DNA of 54,249 nucleotides from contig DFIR01000093.1 in assembly GCA_002372815.1 (NCBI GenBank), positions 1-54,249 on the forward strand, read 5' to 3'. Source of the stretch: Lachnospiraceae bacterium UBA3692. GTDB lineage: Bacteria > Bacillota > Clostridia > Lachnospirales > Lachnospiraceae. Positions 26,580-34,700 of the stretch are shown one piece after another. The translations under genes and the position numbers were made by a program. How positions within the stretch are numbered: the stretch's first letter is position 1; each line of letters opens with the position of its first letter. Below the pieces are notes generated by a model, which was given only the letters and a program-made list of their open reading frames with translations, did no database searches and had not been told where the DNA came from.

Positions 26580-27182
26580 TCATCTCACCTTCCCGATCCC
26601 CTGCGCCGGCCAGACCCGGTAGACGATCTTTCCGACGATCTGCTCCTCCGCGACGCAGCCAATGGACTTGTTGCGGGAGTCGATGGAGACCGACCGGTTG
26701 TCGCCCATGACGAAGACGCGGCCGTCGGGGACCTGGTAAGGAAGATCGATGTTCGTGTTCTCGCCGCCGAAGTCTTTGGCCCCCTCCGGCAGATAGGACT
26801 CGTCGATCTTGCGCTGATTCACGTAGACGTTGCCCTCCTCGTCGATGTCCACCCAGTCGCCCGGGTTGGCGATCACGCGCTTGACCAGGATGTTGTTGTT
26901 ATAGTAGAAAGCCACGATGTCGCCGGTGGTGAAGTCCGCGCCCTTGACGGAGACGACGATGTCGCCGCTGTCGAGCGTGCCGTGCATCGAGCGCCCGTAG
27001 ATCCGGAGGATGGGGAGGAACATGACCGCGACCAGGACGGCCGCCGCCGCGACGACGATCAGGGTGAAGACGGTGCTGCGTACGGTCCCGGCCACCTGCC
27101 GCTTGTCGTTCTCTCTCTTCCACTCCCTCTCGATCTGCTCGGTCGTCAGATCGATCACCGGAGCTGCTGCTGTCTGTTCCAT
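26580..27182 (-). CDS. Signal peptidase I of the pilus locus
   Basis: A 200-residue type I signal peptidase. A charged N-terminus is followed by one membrane segment (about 36–58). The Ser-Lys dyad is present: Ser65 in YGRSMHGTL and Lys101 in ILVKRVIANPGD, as is the VMGDNRSVSIDSR box (about 158–170). Pilus islands often carry such an enzyme (SipA-like); some of those lack the catalytic Lys, but this one keeps it. A second signal peptidase I gene lies at 49066–49599, so this copy is probably devoted to the pilins or the giant adhesins. Co-transcribed with the coiled-coil gene upstream (20-base gap). Confidence 0.92.
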   Translation of the reverse strand: MEQTAAAPVIDLTTEQIEREWKRENDKRQVAGTVRSTVFTLIVVAAAAVLVAVMFLPILRIYGRSMHGTLDSGDIVVSVKGADFTTGDIVAFYYNNNILVKRVIANPGDWVDIDEEGNVYVNQRKIDESYLPEGAKDFGGENTNIDLPYQVPDGRVFVMGDNRSVSIDSRNKSIGCVAEEQIVGKIVYRVWPAQGIGKVR

Positions 27183-27202
27183 GTACTGATGTGCCTCCGC
27201 CG

Positions 27203-27490
27203 TTACTCTGCCGCGTCCGTACTGCCTTCCGCTGCCGGGTCTGCCCCGGCGCGGTGCCGGATCTCCTCCAGATAGAGGTCCGCAGCCTTCTGTGCCTCTG
27301 CAAAAATATCGGTGATCTTCAGGGCCGCCTCCGCGACCGAGCCGGACTCTTCGATCCGGATCCTCCGCTCCTTCAGCTGCGCCTCCAGCTCCTCGATCTT
27401 CTCTCTCTGCCGGTCGATCTCGCGGCTCTGGGCCAGCATGATCTCCAGCAGTTCCGACCGTCTCAGTTTGCGCAGTTCTCTGTCTGTCAT
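27203..27490 (-). CDS. Small coiled-coil protein heading the pilus locus
   Basis: A 95-residue protein with no signal peptide. Residues about 5–50 form a strongly charged coiled coil (ELRKLRRSELLEIMLAQSRE onward), then an Ala-rich helix. The ribosome binding site is AGAGGAAG. It is the first gene after the TTGACA promoter of the locus and is 20 bases from the signal peptidase gene. Similar short cytoplasmic proteins occur next to sortase loci in Clostridia and are sometimes mislabelled as DNA-repair proteins; function is unknown. It could be a regulator or a chaperone for export, but nothing in the sequence decides this. Confidence 0.7.
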   Translation of the reverse strand: MTDRELRKLRRSELLEIMLAQSREIDRQREKIEELEAQLKERRIRIEESGSVAEAALKITDIFAEAQKAADLYLEEIRHRAGADPAAEGSTDAAE

Positions 27491-27589
27491 AGGATCTTCC
27501 TCTGTGCTCTTATCGGTTCTTGGAAACGGTTTCGTTACTTATGAGAGCATACTATCCCTTATGTAATGATACCATTCCACTTTTGTAAT

Positions 27590-27618
27590 AGTTTAATTCC
27601 ATTTTGCACCACTGTCAA
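27590..27618 (-). promoter_or_regulatory. Promoter of the pilus locus
   Basis: Minus-strand TTGACA, 17 bases, TAAACT, about 100 bases upstream of the coiled-coil gene and after the terminator of the MATE gene. No other strong promoter is seen between here and the giant genes, so it may drive much of the 26-kb locus. Confidence 0.65.
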
Positions 27619-27692
27619 TGTTGAAAAACCCTTAGTATTTCCTTGTTTTTCCGTCATTTGTTTGTTTTGCGTTAGTAACTTTGCGGTAAAAT

Positions 27693-27725
27693 AAAAAAAC
27701 AGCCGTATTTGACGGCTGTTTTTAC
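27693..27725 (-). terminator. Intrinsic terminator after the MATE transporter gene
   Basis: ACAGCCGT/ACGGCTGT stem with a 5-base loop and A/T runs on both sides. It separates the transporter transcript from the pilus locus promoter. Confidence 0.85.
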
Positions 27726-27764
27726 AGATTTATGGATTTTTTGTGTAAAAAGTATTAAAGAATA

Positions 27765-29111
27765 TTAATCCTGTGTCAGGTTCTGCACCCACTTGTATTT
27801 GGCGAATCTGATCATCACCCAGGGGATCTTGCCGACCTCGTCCAGGCAGGTGCAGGCGTAGACGAGCAGGACCGGCCAGTGGAACACGAAGGCGCCGAGA
27901 AGGGCCAGCGGGATGGCGATGCCCCACATGCAGACGGCCAGGCTGTACATATCGAAGAGGGTGTCGCCGCCGCCGTCCAGGACGCCGTTGATCGTCACGG
28001 TGTTCACGCAGCGGCCGATCATGTAGACGGCCATGATGACCATCATGCCGGTCAGGTAGTTCCTTGCGGTATCGGTCAGAATGACCATGCGCACGACGAG
28101 CGGCGTGACCGCCAGGACCAGTCCCATGGAGGCGAATCCGATGACGAAGGAGAGGTTTCGGAGCTTGATGCCGTAAGCTTTTCCGAGTTCCAGCTTGCCT
28201 GCGCCCAGGGCATTGCCGACGATGATGCCGGCGGCGCTGCCGATGCCGTTGCAGGCGCAGCAGACGAGGTCACGGATCACCGAGGCCACCGAGTTGGCGG
28301 CAGCCGCATCGACCCCCATGTGCCCCATGATCGCCGTGTAGGAGGTGAATCCGACGCCCCAGAACAGGGAACCACCCATCAGCGGGAGGCACTGCTTCCA
28401 GAAGTCGCGCGCCAGACGGCGCTCTCCCCGCAGCAGTTCCGACCAGAGGGGACGGACATAGTTTCTGCCAGCGCAGACGCCTATGCACAGGGCCAGTTCG
28501 ATGACGCGGGCGATGGTCGTGGCCAGAGCCGCCCCGCGCGCCTGCATCCTGGGCGCTCCGAGGAGGCCGTAGATGAAGACGGCGTTGAACAGGATGTTCA
28601 GGATCACCGCGCTCGAGCTGATATATGCGCAGGGCTCCACGTGATCCGTCACCTTCATGACGGCCAGGCAGCTCTGCGAGAGGCCGGTCAGCAGGTAGGA
28701 CCATCCGGCGATGCGCAGGTAGGCGCTTCCTATTGCGATCAGCTCCTCACTGCCCGTGAAGATGCTCATCAGCACCCCCGGCACCATCTCGCACGCCACG
28801 AAAAAAAACAGGGACAGGATCCCTGCACTTCTGAGCATCAGGCTGAACAGGCGCTGCAGCGTCTTCCGGTCTCCTTTGCCCCAGTACTGGGCGCCGAGGA
28901 TCGATCCGGCGGCTGTGATCGCCATGAGGAACATATTCTGAACGAACTGGATCTGGGATGCCAGGGAGACGGCCGTCATCTCCTCCTGCGCGACGCGCCC
29001 GAGCATCAGCGCGTCGCAGGCCGCCACCAGTGCCAGCATCAGGCTCTGGAAGATGATGGGCAGGGAGATCTGCCGCAGCTTGTCGTAGAATACTTCGTTG
29101 TCGATCTTCAC
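27765..29111 (-). CDS. MATE family multidrug/cation antiporter
   Basis: A 448-residue polytopic membrane protein with about 12 hydrophobic segments in two homologous halves. Family features include LPIIFQSLMLALVAACDALM near the start, GRVAQEEMTAVSLASQ, and LGAQYWGKGDR in the first loop. Members export drugs or metabolites using H+ or Na+; the substrate here is unknown. The start codon is GTG (29109–29111), with only a weak upstream AGAAAG, so the exact start is a little uncertain. It has its own terminator and lies between the GH3-like gene and the pilus locus. Confidence 0.9.
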   Translation of the reverse strand: MKIDNEVFYDKLRQISLPIIFQSLMLALVAACDALMLGRVAQEEMTAVSLASQIQFVQNMFLMAITAAGSILGAQYWGKGDRKTLQRLFSLMLRSAGILSLFFFVACEMVPGVLMSIFTGSEELIAIGSAYLRIAGWSYLLTGLSQSCLAVMKVTDHVEPCAYISSSAVILNILFNAVFIYGLLGAPRMQARGAALATTIARVIELALCIGVCAGRNYVRPLWSELLRGERRLARDFWKQCLPLMGGSLFWGVGFTSYTAIMGHMGVDAAAANSVASVIRDLVCCACNGIGSAAGIIVGNALGAGKLELGKAYGIKLRNLSFVIGFASMGLVLAVTPLVVRMVILTDTARNYLTGMMVIMAVYMIGRCVNTVTINGVLDGGGDTLFDMYSLAVCMWGIAIPLALLGAFVFHWPVLLVYACTCLDEVGKIPWVMIRFAKYKWVQNLTQD

Positions 29112-29188
29112 TTCATAAAACTTTCTGTAAAACTGTGGTGTTCTGTCCGGTCCCGGCCCTTGTGTCTGCCGGGCCTCTCAGGTGCTTC

Positions 29189-30265
29189 TCAATAGGCTGT
29201 GTAGACGCGGATCAGCGCCTCGTCGATCTTCTCCTCGGTCAGCTGTCCGTTCCAGACGGCGTTCAGCACCGCCTGGCGCACGGCCTGGAATTCCTGCCGC
29301 ACCAGGAGGAGGTCCGCGCCGCCGTCGATCGCGGCCACCGCCGCCTGTCCCATCGCGTACGCGCCGTTATTCTCCTGATTGATGAGATCGCCCGCGACGA
29401 GCACCTGATGGAGCGCCTCATCGCTGTTCATGTTCGCTGTCAGGTCCGCGTTCACTTCCTCTGCCGGAACCGCCGCGCAGACCGCTCTGTTCTCTTCCGC
29501 ATACTGCTCGCCGAGTGCCTCCGCCTCTTCCGCGGATGCGGGTCTCTCTTCATTTCCGAGCATCTGCATGTTGAAGCCGGCGTCCGCGAACTCCCCGTCC
29601 GCGGGAATATCCTGCCCCGCCGCGAGAAAAACAGGATATCTGCTGAACTCCTCCGTCCCGGACAGCAGCGCCGTGATCTGCTCGCGGTTCTCGATATTCT
29701 GCGCCGCGTAGACGATGCCGCCCACGGGATACTGGTCCAGCGCCCGTCTGGTCATATCTCCGGCCACAGTCGCCAGATCCGCGCCAGTCAGCGCCTCGGG
29801 CGTGACGAGGAAGAGTCTGCTCACCTTGTCCTCCAGGGACATCTGCGCGACGGCCTGCTGCGCCTCTTCGCGGCGCTGCTGCAGGGTGGCTTCCGCCTCG
29901 GCTCTCTTCTGCTCCGCCTCCTCGGCTTCCCGCTTCGCCTGCTCCTCGGCTTCCTTCTCCGCGGCGGCCTTTTCAGCGGCTTCCCGTTCCGCAGCTTCCT
30001 TGGCTTCCTTCTCGGCTGCTGCCTTCTCGGCGGCCTCCTTTTCGGCGGCTTCCTTTTCAGCAGCTTCCTGCTCCGGCGTCCCCTGTTCTGAGGCTCCCTG
30101 TGCGTTGCCGCCGGCGGTATCTGCCTGTGTCGTCTGCTCCGCCGCAGGCTGTGCCTGCGCCTGGGCGCGCGTCTTCATGAGATACCCTCCGAAAGTCGCG
30201 ACCGTCAGGACGACTGCCGTAATGATCGCGATGAGCTCTACGCGGCCGAAATTTGTGTTGTTCAT
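29189..30265 (-). CDS. Membrane-anchored coiled-coil protein with degenerate GH3-like domain
   Basis: A 358-residue protein: membrane anchor (about 9–30), a long Ala/Glu/Lys coiled coil (about 60–140; repeated AAEKEAAEKEA), then a C-terminal domain resembling the ends of NagZ-type family 3 glycoside hydrolases (SLEDKVSRLFLV, VGGIVYAAQN near 181–190, and IDGGADLLLV to the end). The catalytic core is missing: there is no KHFPGHG motif and no catalytic Asp motif, and the space between the family's N- and C-terminal parts is about 100 residues short. It is therefore probably not an active N-acetylglucosaminidase, and may bind peptidoglycan or proteins outside the membrane. Good ribosome binding site (AGAGGGG). 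The frame is intact. Confidence 0.65.
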   Translation of the reverse strand: MNNTNFGRVELIAIITAVVLTVATFGGYLMKTRAQAQAQPAAEQTTQADTAGGNAQGASEQGTPEQEAAEKEAAEKEAAEKAAAEKEAKEAAEREAAEKAAAEKEAEEQAKREAEEAEQKRAEAEATLQQRREEAQQAVAQMSLEDKVSRLFLVTPEALTGADLATVAGDMTRRALDQYPVGGIVYAAQNIENREQITALLSGTEEFSRYPVFLAAGQDIPADGEFADAGFNMQMLGNEERPASAEEAEALGEQYAEENRAVCAAVPAEEVNADLTANMNSDEALHQVLVAGDLINQENNGAYAMGQAAVAAIDGGADLLLVRQEFQAVRQAVLNAVWNGQLTEEKIDEALIRVYTAY

Positions 30266-30343
30266 GATGTTATGCCCCTCTGATGTTTATTGTTCCGGCA
30301 GGCGGTCCTGCCGCTGCCGGTGCGCCGCGGGTGCGGATGTGCG

Positions 30344-30838
30344 TCAGAACTTCATCTGCGCCTTGTAGTCCTTCTCCACTTCGCGCATGACGGCCTTCTT
30401 CTTCAGGTCGTCGCGCTTGTCGTAGAGCTTCTTGCCCTTGGCGAGGCCGATCTCGACCTTGACGAGGCCGTTCTTGAGATAGACCTGCAGGGGCATGAGC
30501 GTGTAGCCCTTGACCTGGACCTGGCCCTGCAGCTTCATGATCTCCCGCTTGTGCAGGAGCAGGCGGCGGCGTCTGAGCGGGTCGCGGTTGAAGATGTTGC
30601 CCTTCTCGTAAGGGCTGATGTTCATGCCCTCCACGTAGGCCTGTCCGCGGTCCACGGAGACATACGCCTCCTTGATGCTGCACTTGCCCTGCCGGATGGA
30701 CTTGACTTCCGTACCGAACAGTTCGATGCCGCACTCATATTTCTCTTCTATAAAATAGTCGTGGTACGCCTTTTTGTTGTTGGCGACGAGTTTCATGCCG
30801 CCGCTGCCATTCGGCTTGCCGGTCGACTTTCCAGCCAT
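30344..30838 (-). CDS. smpB: SsrA (tmRNA)-binding protein SmpB
   Basis: A 164-residue RNA-binding protein for trans-translation, which rescues stalled ribosomes with tmRNA. Characteristic motifs are KKAYHDYFIEEKYECGIEL, GTEVKSIRQGKCSIKEAYV, NISPYEKGN and the basic C-terminal GLAKGKKLYDKR tail. The ATG at 30836–30838 is chosen because GGGAGGAG precedes it; the frame is open for 22 more codons but those overlap the secG terminator. The gene encoding tmRNA is not in the window. Downstream of secG, with an intrinsic terminator between them. Confidence 0.97.
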   Translation of the reverse strand: MAGKSTGKPNGSGGMKLVANNKKAYHDYFIEEKYECGIELFGTEVKSIRQGKCSIKEAYVSVDRGQAYVEGMNISPYEKGNIFNRDPLRRRRLLLHKREIMKLQGQVQVKGYTLMPLQVYLKNGLVKVEIGLAKGKKLYDKRDDLKKKAVMREVEKDYKAQMKF

Positions 30839-30870
30839 GTATCTCTCCTCCCTGCAGTTCCCTGCTCCTG

Positions 30871-30908
30871 AAAACAAGAAAACGGTGCCGTCTTCCGACA
30901 GCACCGTT
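30871..30908 (-). terminator. Intrinsic terminator between secG and smpB
   Basis: AACGGTGCTGTC pairs with GACGGCACCGTT (one G·U) around GGAA, followed by TTTTCTTGTTTT. It ends about 30 bases before the smpB start and I see no strong promoter between, so smpB may depend on partial read-through. Confidence 0.88.
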
Positions 30909-30994
30909 CAATTGCACGATCATCGCATCCCGCCGGCCGGATGCAGCCGCACCCTGTCAGACAAGTTCCGCGCGCCGGCTCATGCCGACAGTTC

Positions 30995-31240
30995 TCAGAA
31001 CAGATGCATGTTCAGAAGGATCGCGATCACGAAGAACGCAACAACAAGACCTGTCGTGACCTTCACGAGCAGACCTTCTTTGGAACGGCCCTTGTTCTTG
31101 CCCCAGTATGTGTCCGAAGACGAGGATCCGCTGATCGCGCCAAGTCCCTGGGACTTGCCTTCCTGCATCAGGATCAGGACCGTCATCGCGATGCTGATGA
31201 TAATGATCAGGATCATAAGGACCATACGAAGTGCACCCAT
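30995..31240 (-). CDS. secG: Preprotein translocase subunit SecG
   Basis: An 81-residue-class small membrane protein of the SecYEG channel. Two hydrophobic helices (about 5–25 and 58–77) flank the conserved MQEGKSQGLGAISG loop and the SSDTYWGKNKGRSKEG segment. The ATG at 31238–31240 is preferred over the longer frame because it gives the usual SecG length and is preceded by AGAGG. Own promoter upstream and terminator downstream. In many Firmicutes secG is followed by rnr and smpB; here rnr is absent. Confidence 0.95.
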   Translation of the reverse strand: MGALRMVLMILIIIISIAMTVLILMQEGKSQGLGAISGSSSSDTYWGKNKGRSKEGLLVKVTTGLVVAFFVIAILLNMHLF

Positions 31241-31323
31241 ATCTTCAACCTCTTTTCGAAACTTTCTGAATTTTGAAGTAAACTTTGTTTCCTGCGGAGC
31301 CTTTATTCCGCATAGCACGTGAA

Positions 31324-31352
31324 ATTATAGCACATCAGGGAGGGGTGTGCAA
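31324..31352 (-). promoter_or_regulatory. Promoter of secG
   Basis: TTGCAC, 17 bases, TATAAT on the minus strand, immediately after the penicillin-binding protein gene. The roughly 75-base leader contains a TGCGG/CCGCA hairpin. Confidence 0.8.
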
Positions 31353-31385
31353 GGGAAATATAAGTCCCGGGACGCCCCGCCATCC

Positions 31386-32939
31386 TCAATTTCCGAAATA
31401 GCTGTCCAGGATCTCCGCCGTCACGGGCACGGCGTAGCTGGAGCTGTTGCCCTGCCCCTCGATGACGACCGTGATGCAGATCTTCGGGTCGTCCGCCGGC
31501 GCGAAGCCGGTGAACCAGGAGTGGAAGTCCTCGATGCCCTCCCTGTACTCGGCGCTGCCGGTCTTGCCGGCGACGGTGTAGCCGCGGCCGTCGAGCATGC
31601 GGGCGGTGCCGGTGTACTCCTTGCTGCAGACGGCCTTCATGAGGTCGGCGACCTTGCCGGCGACGTCGCTGTCGATCAGGGTGCCGACGGGCCTGGGGTC
31701 GTAGTGCTCCAGTACTTCTCCGGAGGCGGTCTCGACGGTCTCCACGAGGTAGGGCTTCATGAGGACGCCGCCGTTGGCCACGGTGCAGGTGATGAGGTTC
31801 ATGTGGAGCGGGGTGACCTCGGTCTGGCCCTGGCCGATATAGACCTGCATGACCTGATCGGTCGGCAGATCGTCGCGCAGGTCGATGTGGCTCTGCGCGG
31901 ACGGCAGATCATAAGGAAGGTCCGTGTTGAAGAGCATCCTGCGGAGAGTCTGACGCATGTTCTTCGTGGTGATATAGTTCAGGCCGATATTGGCGAAGGA
32001 CGAGTTGCACGAATGCGCAAAGGATTCCTTCAGATCCTGCTTGCCATGCACTTCATAGTCGAAGCAGTGGATCCTGTCCTCCCCCTGCTCGAACTGGCCG
32101 TCGCAGTCGAAGCTGTAGGTCTTGCCGGCGTCCGGGAGTTCTTCGAGGAGGTCGATGCAGTCGACGATCTTGAAGGTCGATCCCGGTGGATACAGGCCCT
32201 GGGTCACGCGGTTCACAAGCGTGCCGGATTCGCTGTCGTTCAGAAGTCCTTCCCACAGGTCCTCGATCTGCCCCGGGTCAAAATCCGGCTTTGAAACCAT
32301 GGCCAGGATCTTCCCGGTCGAAGGCTCCGTGATGACCACGGCGCCTTTGAGGTCGCCCAGTGCCTCATATGCAGCCTGCTGGAGCTTCGGGTCGAGGGTC
32401 GTCACGACATTGTTGCCGGGGTAGAGACGATCCGCTGCGTTTTCTTTCTTGTCGCAGGCTACTTTTTCGGAGAAAGAGACGTCCGAGTGCAGCAGCTGGT
32501 ACTTGCAGTAGGACTCAACGCCGCTGCCGCCCAGGTCGGCGTAGCCGATGGCGTGGGCGTACATTTTGCCGAAAGGGTAGATGCGGGTCTGGTAGACGCC
32601 GTTCTCCTCGTCCTCGTGGACTTCCGTCTTCGCGAGTTCTGTCCGGTCGGCGGCATAGATCGTGCCGCGCCGGTTGCGCTCCATGAGCAGTTCGTCGCGG
32701 TTGTTGTAGTCGTTGCTGAAGAGTTCGACGCGGTTGTGGAGGGCATACCAGCCCGTGTAGAGGCCGCACAGCACAAATGCGAGCACGAAGAACAGAGCGA
32801 CCTTGCGCGCGCTGCGCCGGTCACGCCTTATCTCCTCCTCGATCTCCCGCGCTTCCTGCGCGAGCAGCTGCGGGTCCGGTGCGGGCTCCTCAAAAGCCCG
32901 GGGATCCGGTTCGTGGAAGCCGAAAGCCATACGCTTCAC
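31386..32939 (-). CDS. Class B penicillin-binding protein (peptidoglycan transpeptidase)
   Basis: A 517-residue membrane-bound D,D-transpeptidase that cross-links peptidoglycan. One membrane segment lies at about 46–66 after a charged cytoplasmic tail. Active-site motifs are Ser254-TF-Lys257 (PPGSTFK), Ser310-Cys-Asn312 and KTGSAEY near the C-terminus. RNRRGTIYAADRTELA is the usual PbpA/FtsI N-domain motif. Compared with FtsI it lacks PASTA domains and is short, like the PbpA partner of a SEDS protein. It starts 9 bases after the FtsW/RodA-like gene stop, so the pair is co-translated and probably forms one glycosyltransferase/transpeptidase complex for elongation or sporulation; which of these cannot be told. 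Confidence 0.93.
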   Translation of the reverse strand: MKRMAFGFHEPDPRAFEEPAPDPQLLAQEAREIEEEIRRDRRSARKVALFFVLAFVLCGLYTGWYALHNRVELFSNDYNNRDELLMERNRRGTIYAADRTELAKTEVHEDEENGVYQTRIYPFGKMYAHAIGYADLGGSGVESYCKYQLLHSDVSFSEKVACDKKENAADRLYPGNNVVTTLDPKLQQAAYEALGDLKGAVVITEPSTGKILAMVSKPDFDPGQIEDLWEGLLNDSESGTLVNRVTQGLYPPGSTFKIVDCIDLLEELPDAGKTYSFDCDGQFEQGEDRIHCFDYEVHGKQDLKESFAHSCNSSFANIGLNYITTKNMRQTLRRMLFNTDLPYDLPSAQSHIDLRDDLPTDQVMQVYIGQGQTEVTPLHMNLITCTVANGGVLMKPYLVETVETASGEVLEHYDPRPVGTLIDSDVAGKVADLMKAVCSKEYTGTARMLDGRGYTVAGKTGSAEYREGIEDFHSWFTGFAPADDPKICITVVIEGQGNSSSYAVPVTAEILDSYFGN

Positions 32940-32948
32940 CTCTCTGTC

Positions 32949-34601
32949 TCAGGGATCCATGTAATCTTCGTAGTCACTGCCGATCCGGTTCAGGTCATAC
33001 TGATCCAGATCCTCGTACTGCACGGCGCTGCGGGACTGGGGCTGGCCGTACTGCCCGGGGCGTCCCGTCTGTGCCGGCCGGCCGGTCTGTGCGCCTCTCT
33101 GCGGGCGCCACAGGCGGCGGGGCTGGCTCATCTCCTGCTGGCGGCCGCTGCCGCCGGTCATGCCGCTGCCGGTCGCAGCCTGCCGCTGCATTGCGGGGCC
33201 GGCGGATCTCATCGCAGCTTCCCGCTGCGCTGCCTCCTGCTGCGCCGCCTCTTCCGCCGAGAAGCGCTCCGTGAACATGCGCCGCCGCTCAATGATGAGC
33301 ATGGAAGCCGCGTCAGCGATGCCGAACATGATCAGGGTGCAGAGGATGCTGCTGCCGCCGTAGCTGACCAGGGGCAGGGTCACGCCGGTGAGCGGGATGC
33401 TCTTGGTCTCGCCGCCGACCGTGAGAAAAGTCTGGAAAATGAACGACACACCGATCCCGAACAGAAGCAGTTCCAGGAAGCGGTCCGTGTAGTATTCACG
33501 GGATTCGAGCGCCGTGAGGACGAGGCCGATGAAGAGCAGCAGGCAGACCGCCAGGATGCAGCCGCCGGCGATGAGGCCCATCTCCTCCGCGATCGCCGCG
33601 AAAATAAAGTCCATCATGACGAAAGGGATCTTCTGCGGCGCCCCCTGCGTGAGCCCGGCGCCCCACAGGCCGCCGAAACTGATGGCGAAGAGCGACTGCG
33701 CGATCTGGTACCCGTTGTTGTCAATGGATGTGAAGGGATCGATGAATACTTCCACGCGCACCCGGATGTGCTCGAAGAGCAGGAAGCAGGCCGCGGCGCC
33801 GGCGCCGCCCAGCAGGAGGCCGGCTGCGACATAGCTTCCCCGGCCCGTTGCCAGGTAGAGCACGAGCAGGAAGACGACGTAGAAGATGAGGGCGCTGCCC
33901 AGGTCCGTCGACAGGATCAGGATCCCGACGTGCCCCGCCGCCACGATGGCGCTGAGCAGGACGCGCCAGCCCTTGAGATGCCTCGTCCCCAGCGCGCCGG
34001 CCAGGAAGATCGGGTAGAGGATCTTCACGAATTCCGACGGCTGGAAGGTCATGCCGGCGATGGTATAGGTGATCTTTGCACCCAATGTCGTGCTGCCCAG
34101 GAACAGGACCGTCCCCAGTGCTCCGAGCCCCAGCAGAGCCCAGAGAAAAGCAAGCTTACCCAGCCCGGGGATCCTGTGCCGCAGATAGGCGATCAGGAAG
34201 ACCAGGAAGAGGCCCACCGAGGCGATGACGCCCTGTTTGACCGCGGAGCGCATGTCCATGCGGGCGATGATCAGGAGGCCCACGCTCAGCAGCAGGCAGC
34301 TGTCGAGCAGGATCTGCATGTCCGCCTCCTCAAAAGTGTGCCGGTAGACGGCGATGTACAGCTGCATGAGGATGGTCTGGAGGGACCAGAACAGCAGCAT
34401 GAGCGGCAGTTCCTCCTGCAGGATGCCGATCGTGAGATAGCCGTTGAAGGTGATCCACGGGATCAGCAGACACTGCAGCCCTTCCGGCACTCTCCGTCCC
34501 TCCCGCCTGCGCAGGAGCATGCCGAACAGAGCTGCCGCCGCGTACAGTGCCAGAGAGATCGCGATGATATATTTGGAATAAGAGACCACATACGCGTGCA
34601 T
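32949..34601 (-). CDS. FtsW/RodA/SpoVE (SEDS) peptidoglycan polymerase
   Basis: A 550-residue multispanning protein of the SEDS family that polymerises lipid II glycan chains. About ten hydrophobic helices; conserved motifs include GMTFQPSEFVKI, STDLGSALIFYVVFL, NNGYQIAQSLFAI and LPLVSYGGSSI. The last ~110 residues form an extended hydrophilic tail rich in Gln, Arg, Pro and Gly (QTGRPAQTGRPGQYGQ), not part of the usual family length. It pairs with the adjacent class B PBP gene. I cannot separate FtsW, RodA and SpoVE from sequence alone, so no gene symbol is given. Confidence 0.92.
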   Translation of the reverse strand: MHAYVVSYSKYIIAISLALYAAAALFGMLLRRREGRRVPEGLQCLLIPWITFNGYLTIGILQEELPLMLLFWSLQTILMQLYIAVYRHTFEEADMQILLDSCLLLSVGLLIIARMDMRSAVKQGVIASVGLFLVFLIAYLRHRIPGLGKLAFLWALLGLGALGTVLFLGSTTLGAKITYTIAGMTFQPSEFVKILYPIFLAGALGTRHLKGWRVLLSAIVAAGHVGILILSTDLGSALIFYVVFLLVLYLATGRGSYVAAGLLLGGAGAAACFLLFEHIRVRVEVFIDPFTSIDNNGYQIAQSLFAISFGGLWGAGLTQGAPQKIPFVMMDFIFAAIAEEMGLIAGGCILAVCLLLFIGLVLTALESREYYTDRFLELLLFGIGVSFIFQTFLTVGGETKSIPLTGVTLPLVSYGGSSILCTLIMFGIADAASMLIIERRRMFTERFSAEEAAQQEAAQREAAMRSAGPAMQRQAATGSGMTGGSGRQQEMSQPRRLWRPQRGAQTGRPAQTGRPGQYGQPQSRSAVQYEDLDQYDLNRIGSDYEDYMDP

Positions 34602-34700
34602 GTTCGATCCGTTTATCCTTTCGTTACACCTTGTGCCACAAGAACAGTATATGCTGACATTTGTTTTGCCGATGTGTACAGGATGTGTACACTTTGTGTC

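Noticed and set aside
30266..30343. tmRNA gene next to smpB
   Set aside because: The gap is only 78 bases, and no tRNA-like end or tag sequence is visible.
34620..34700. Operator from repeated GTGTACA near the FtsW start
   Set aside because: GTGTACAGGATGTGTACAC is suggestive, but there is no convincing promoter next to it, so I did not annotate it.
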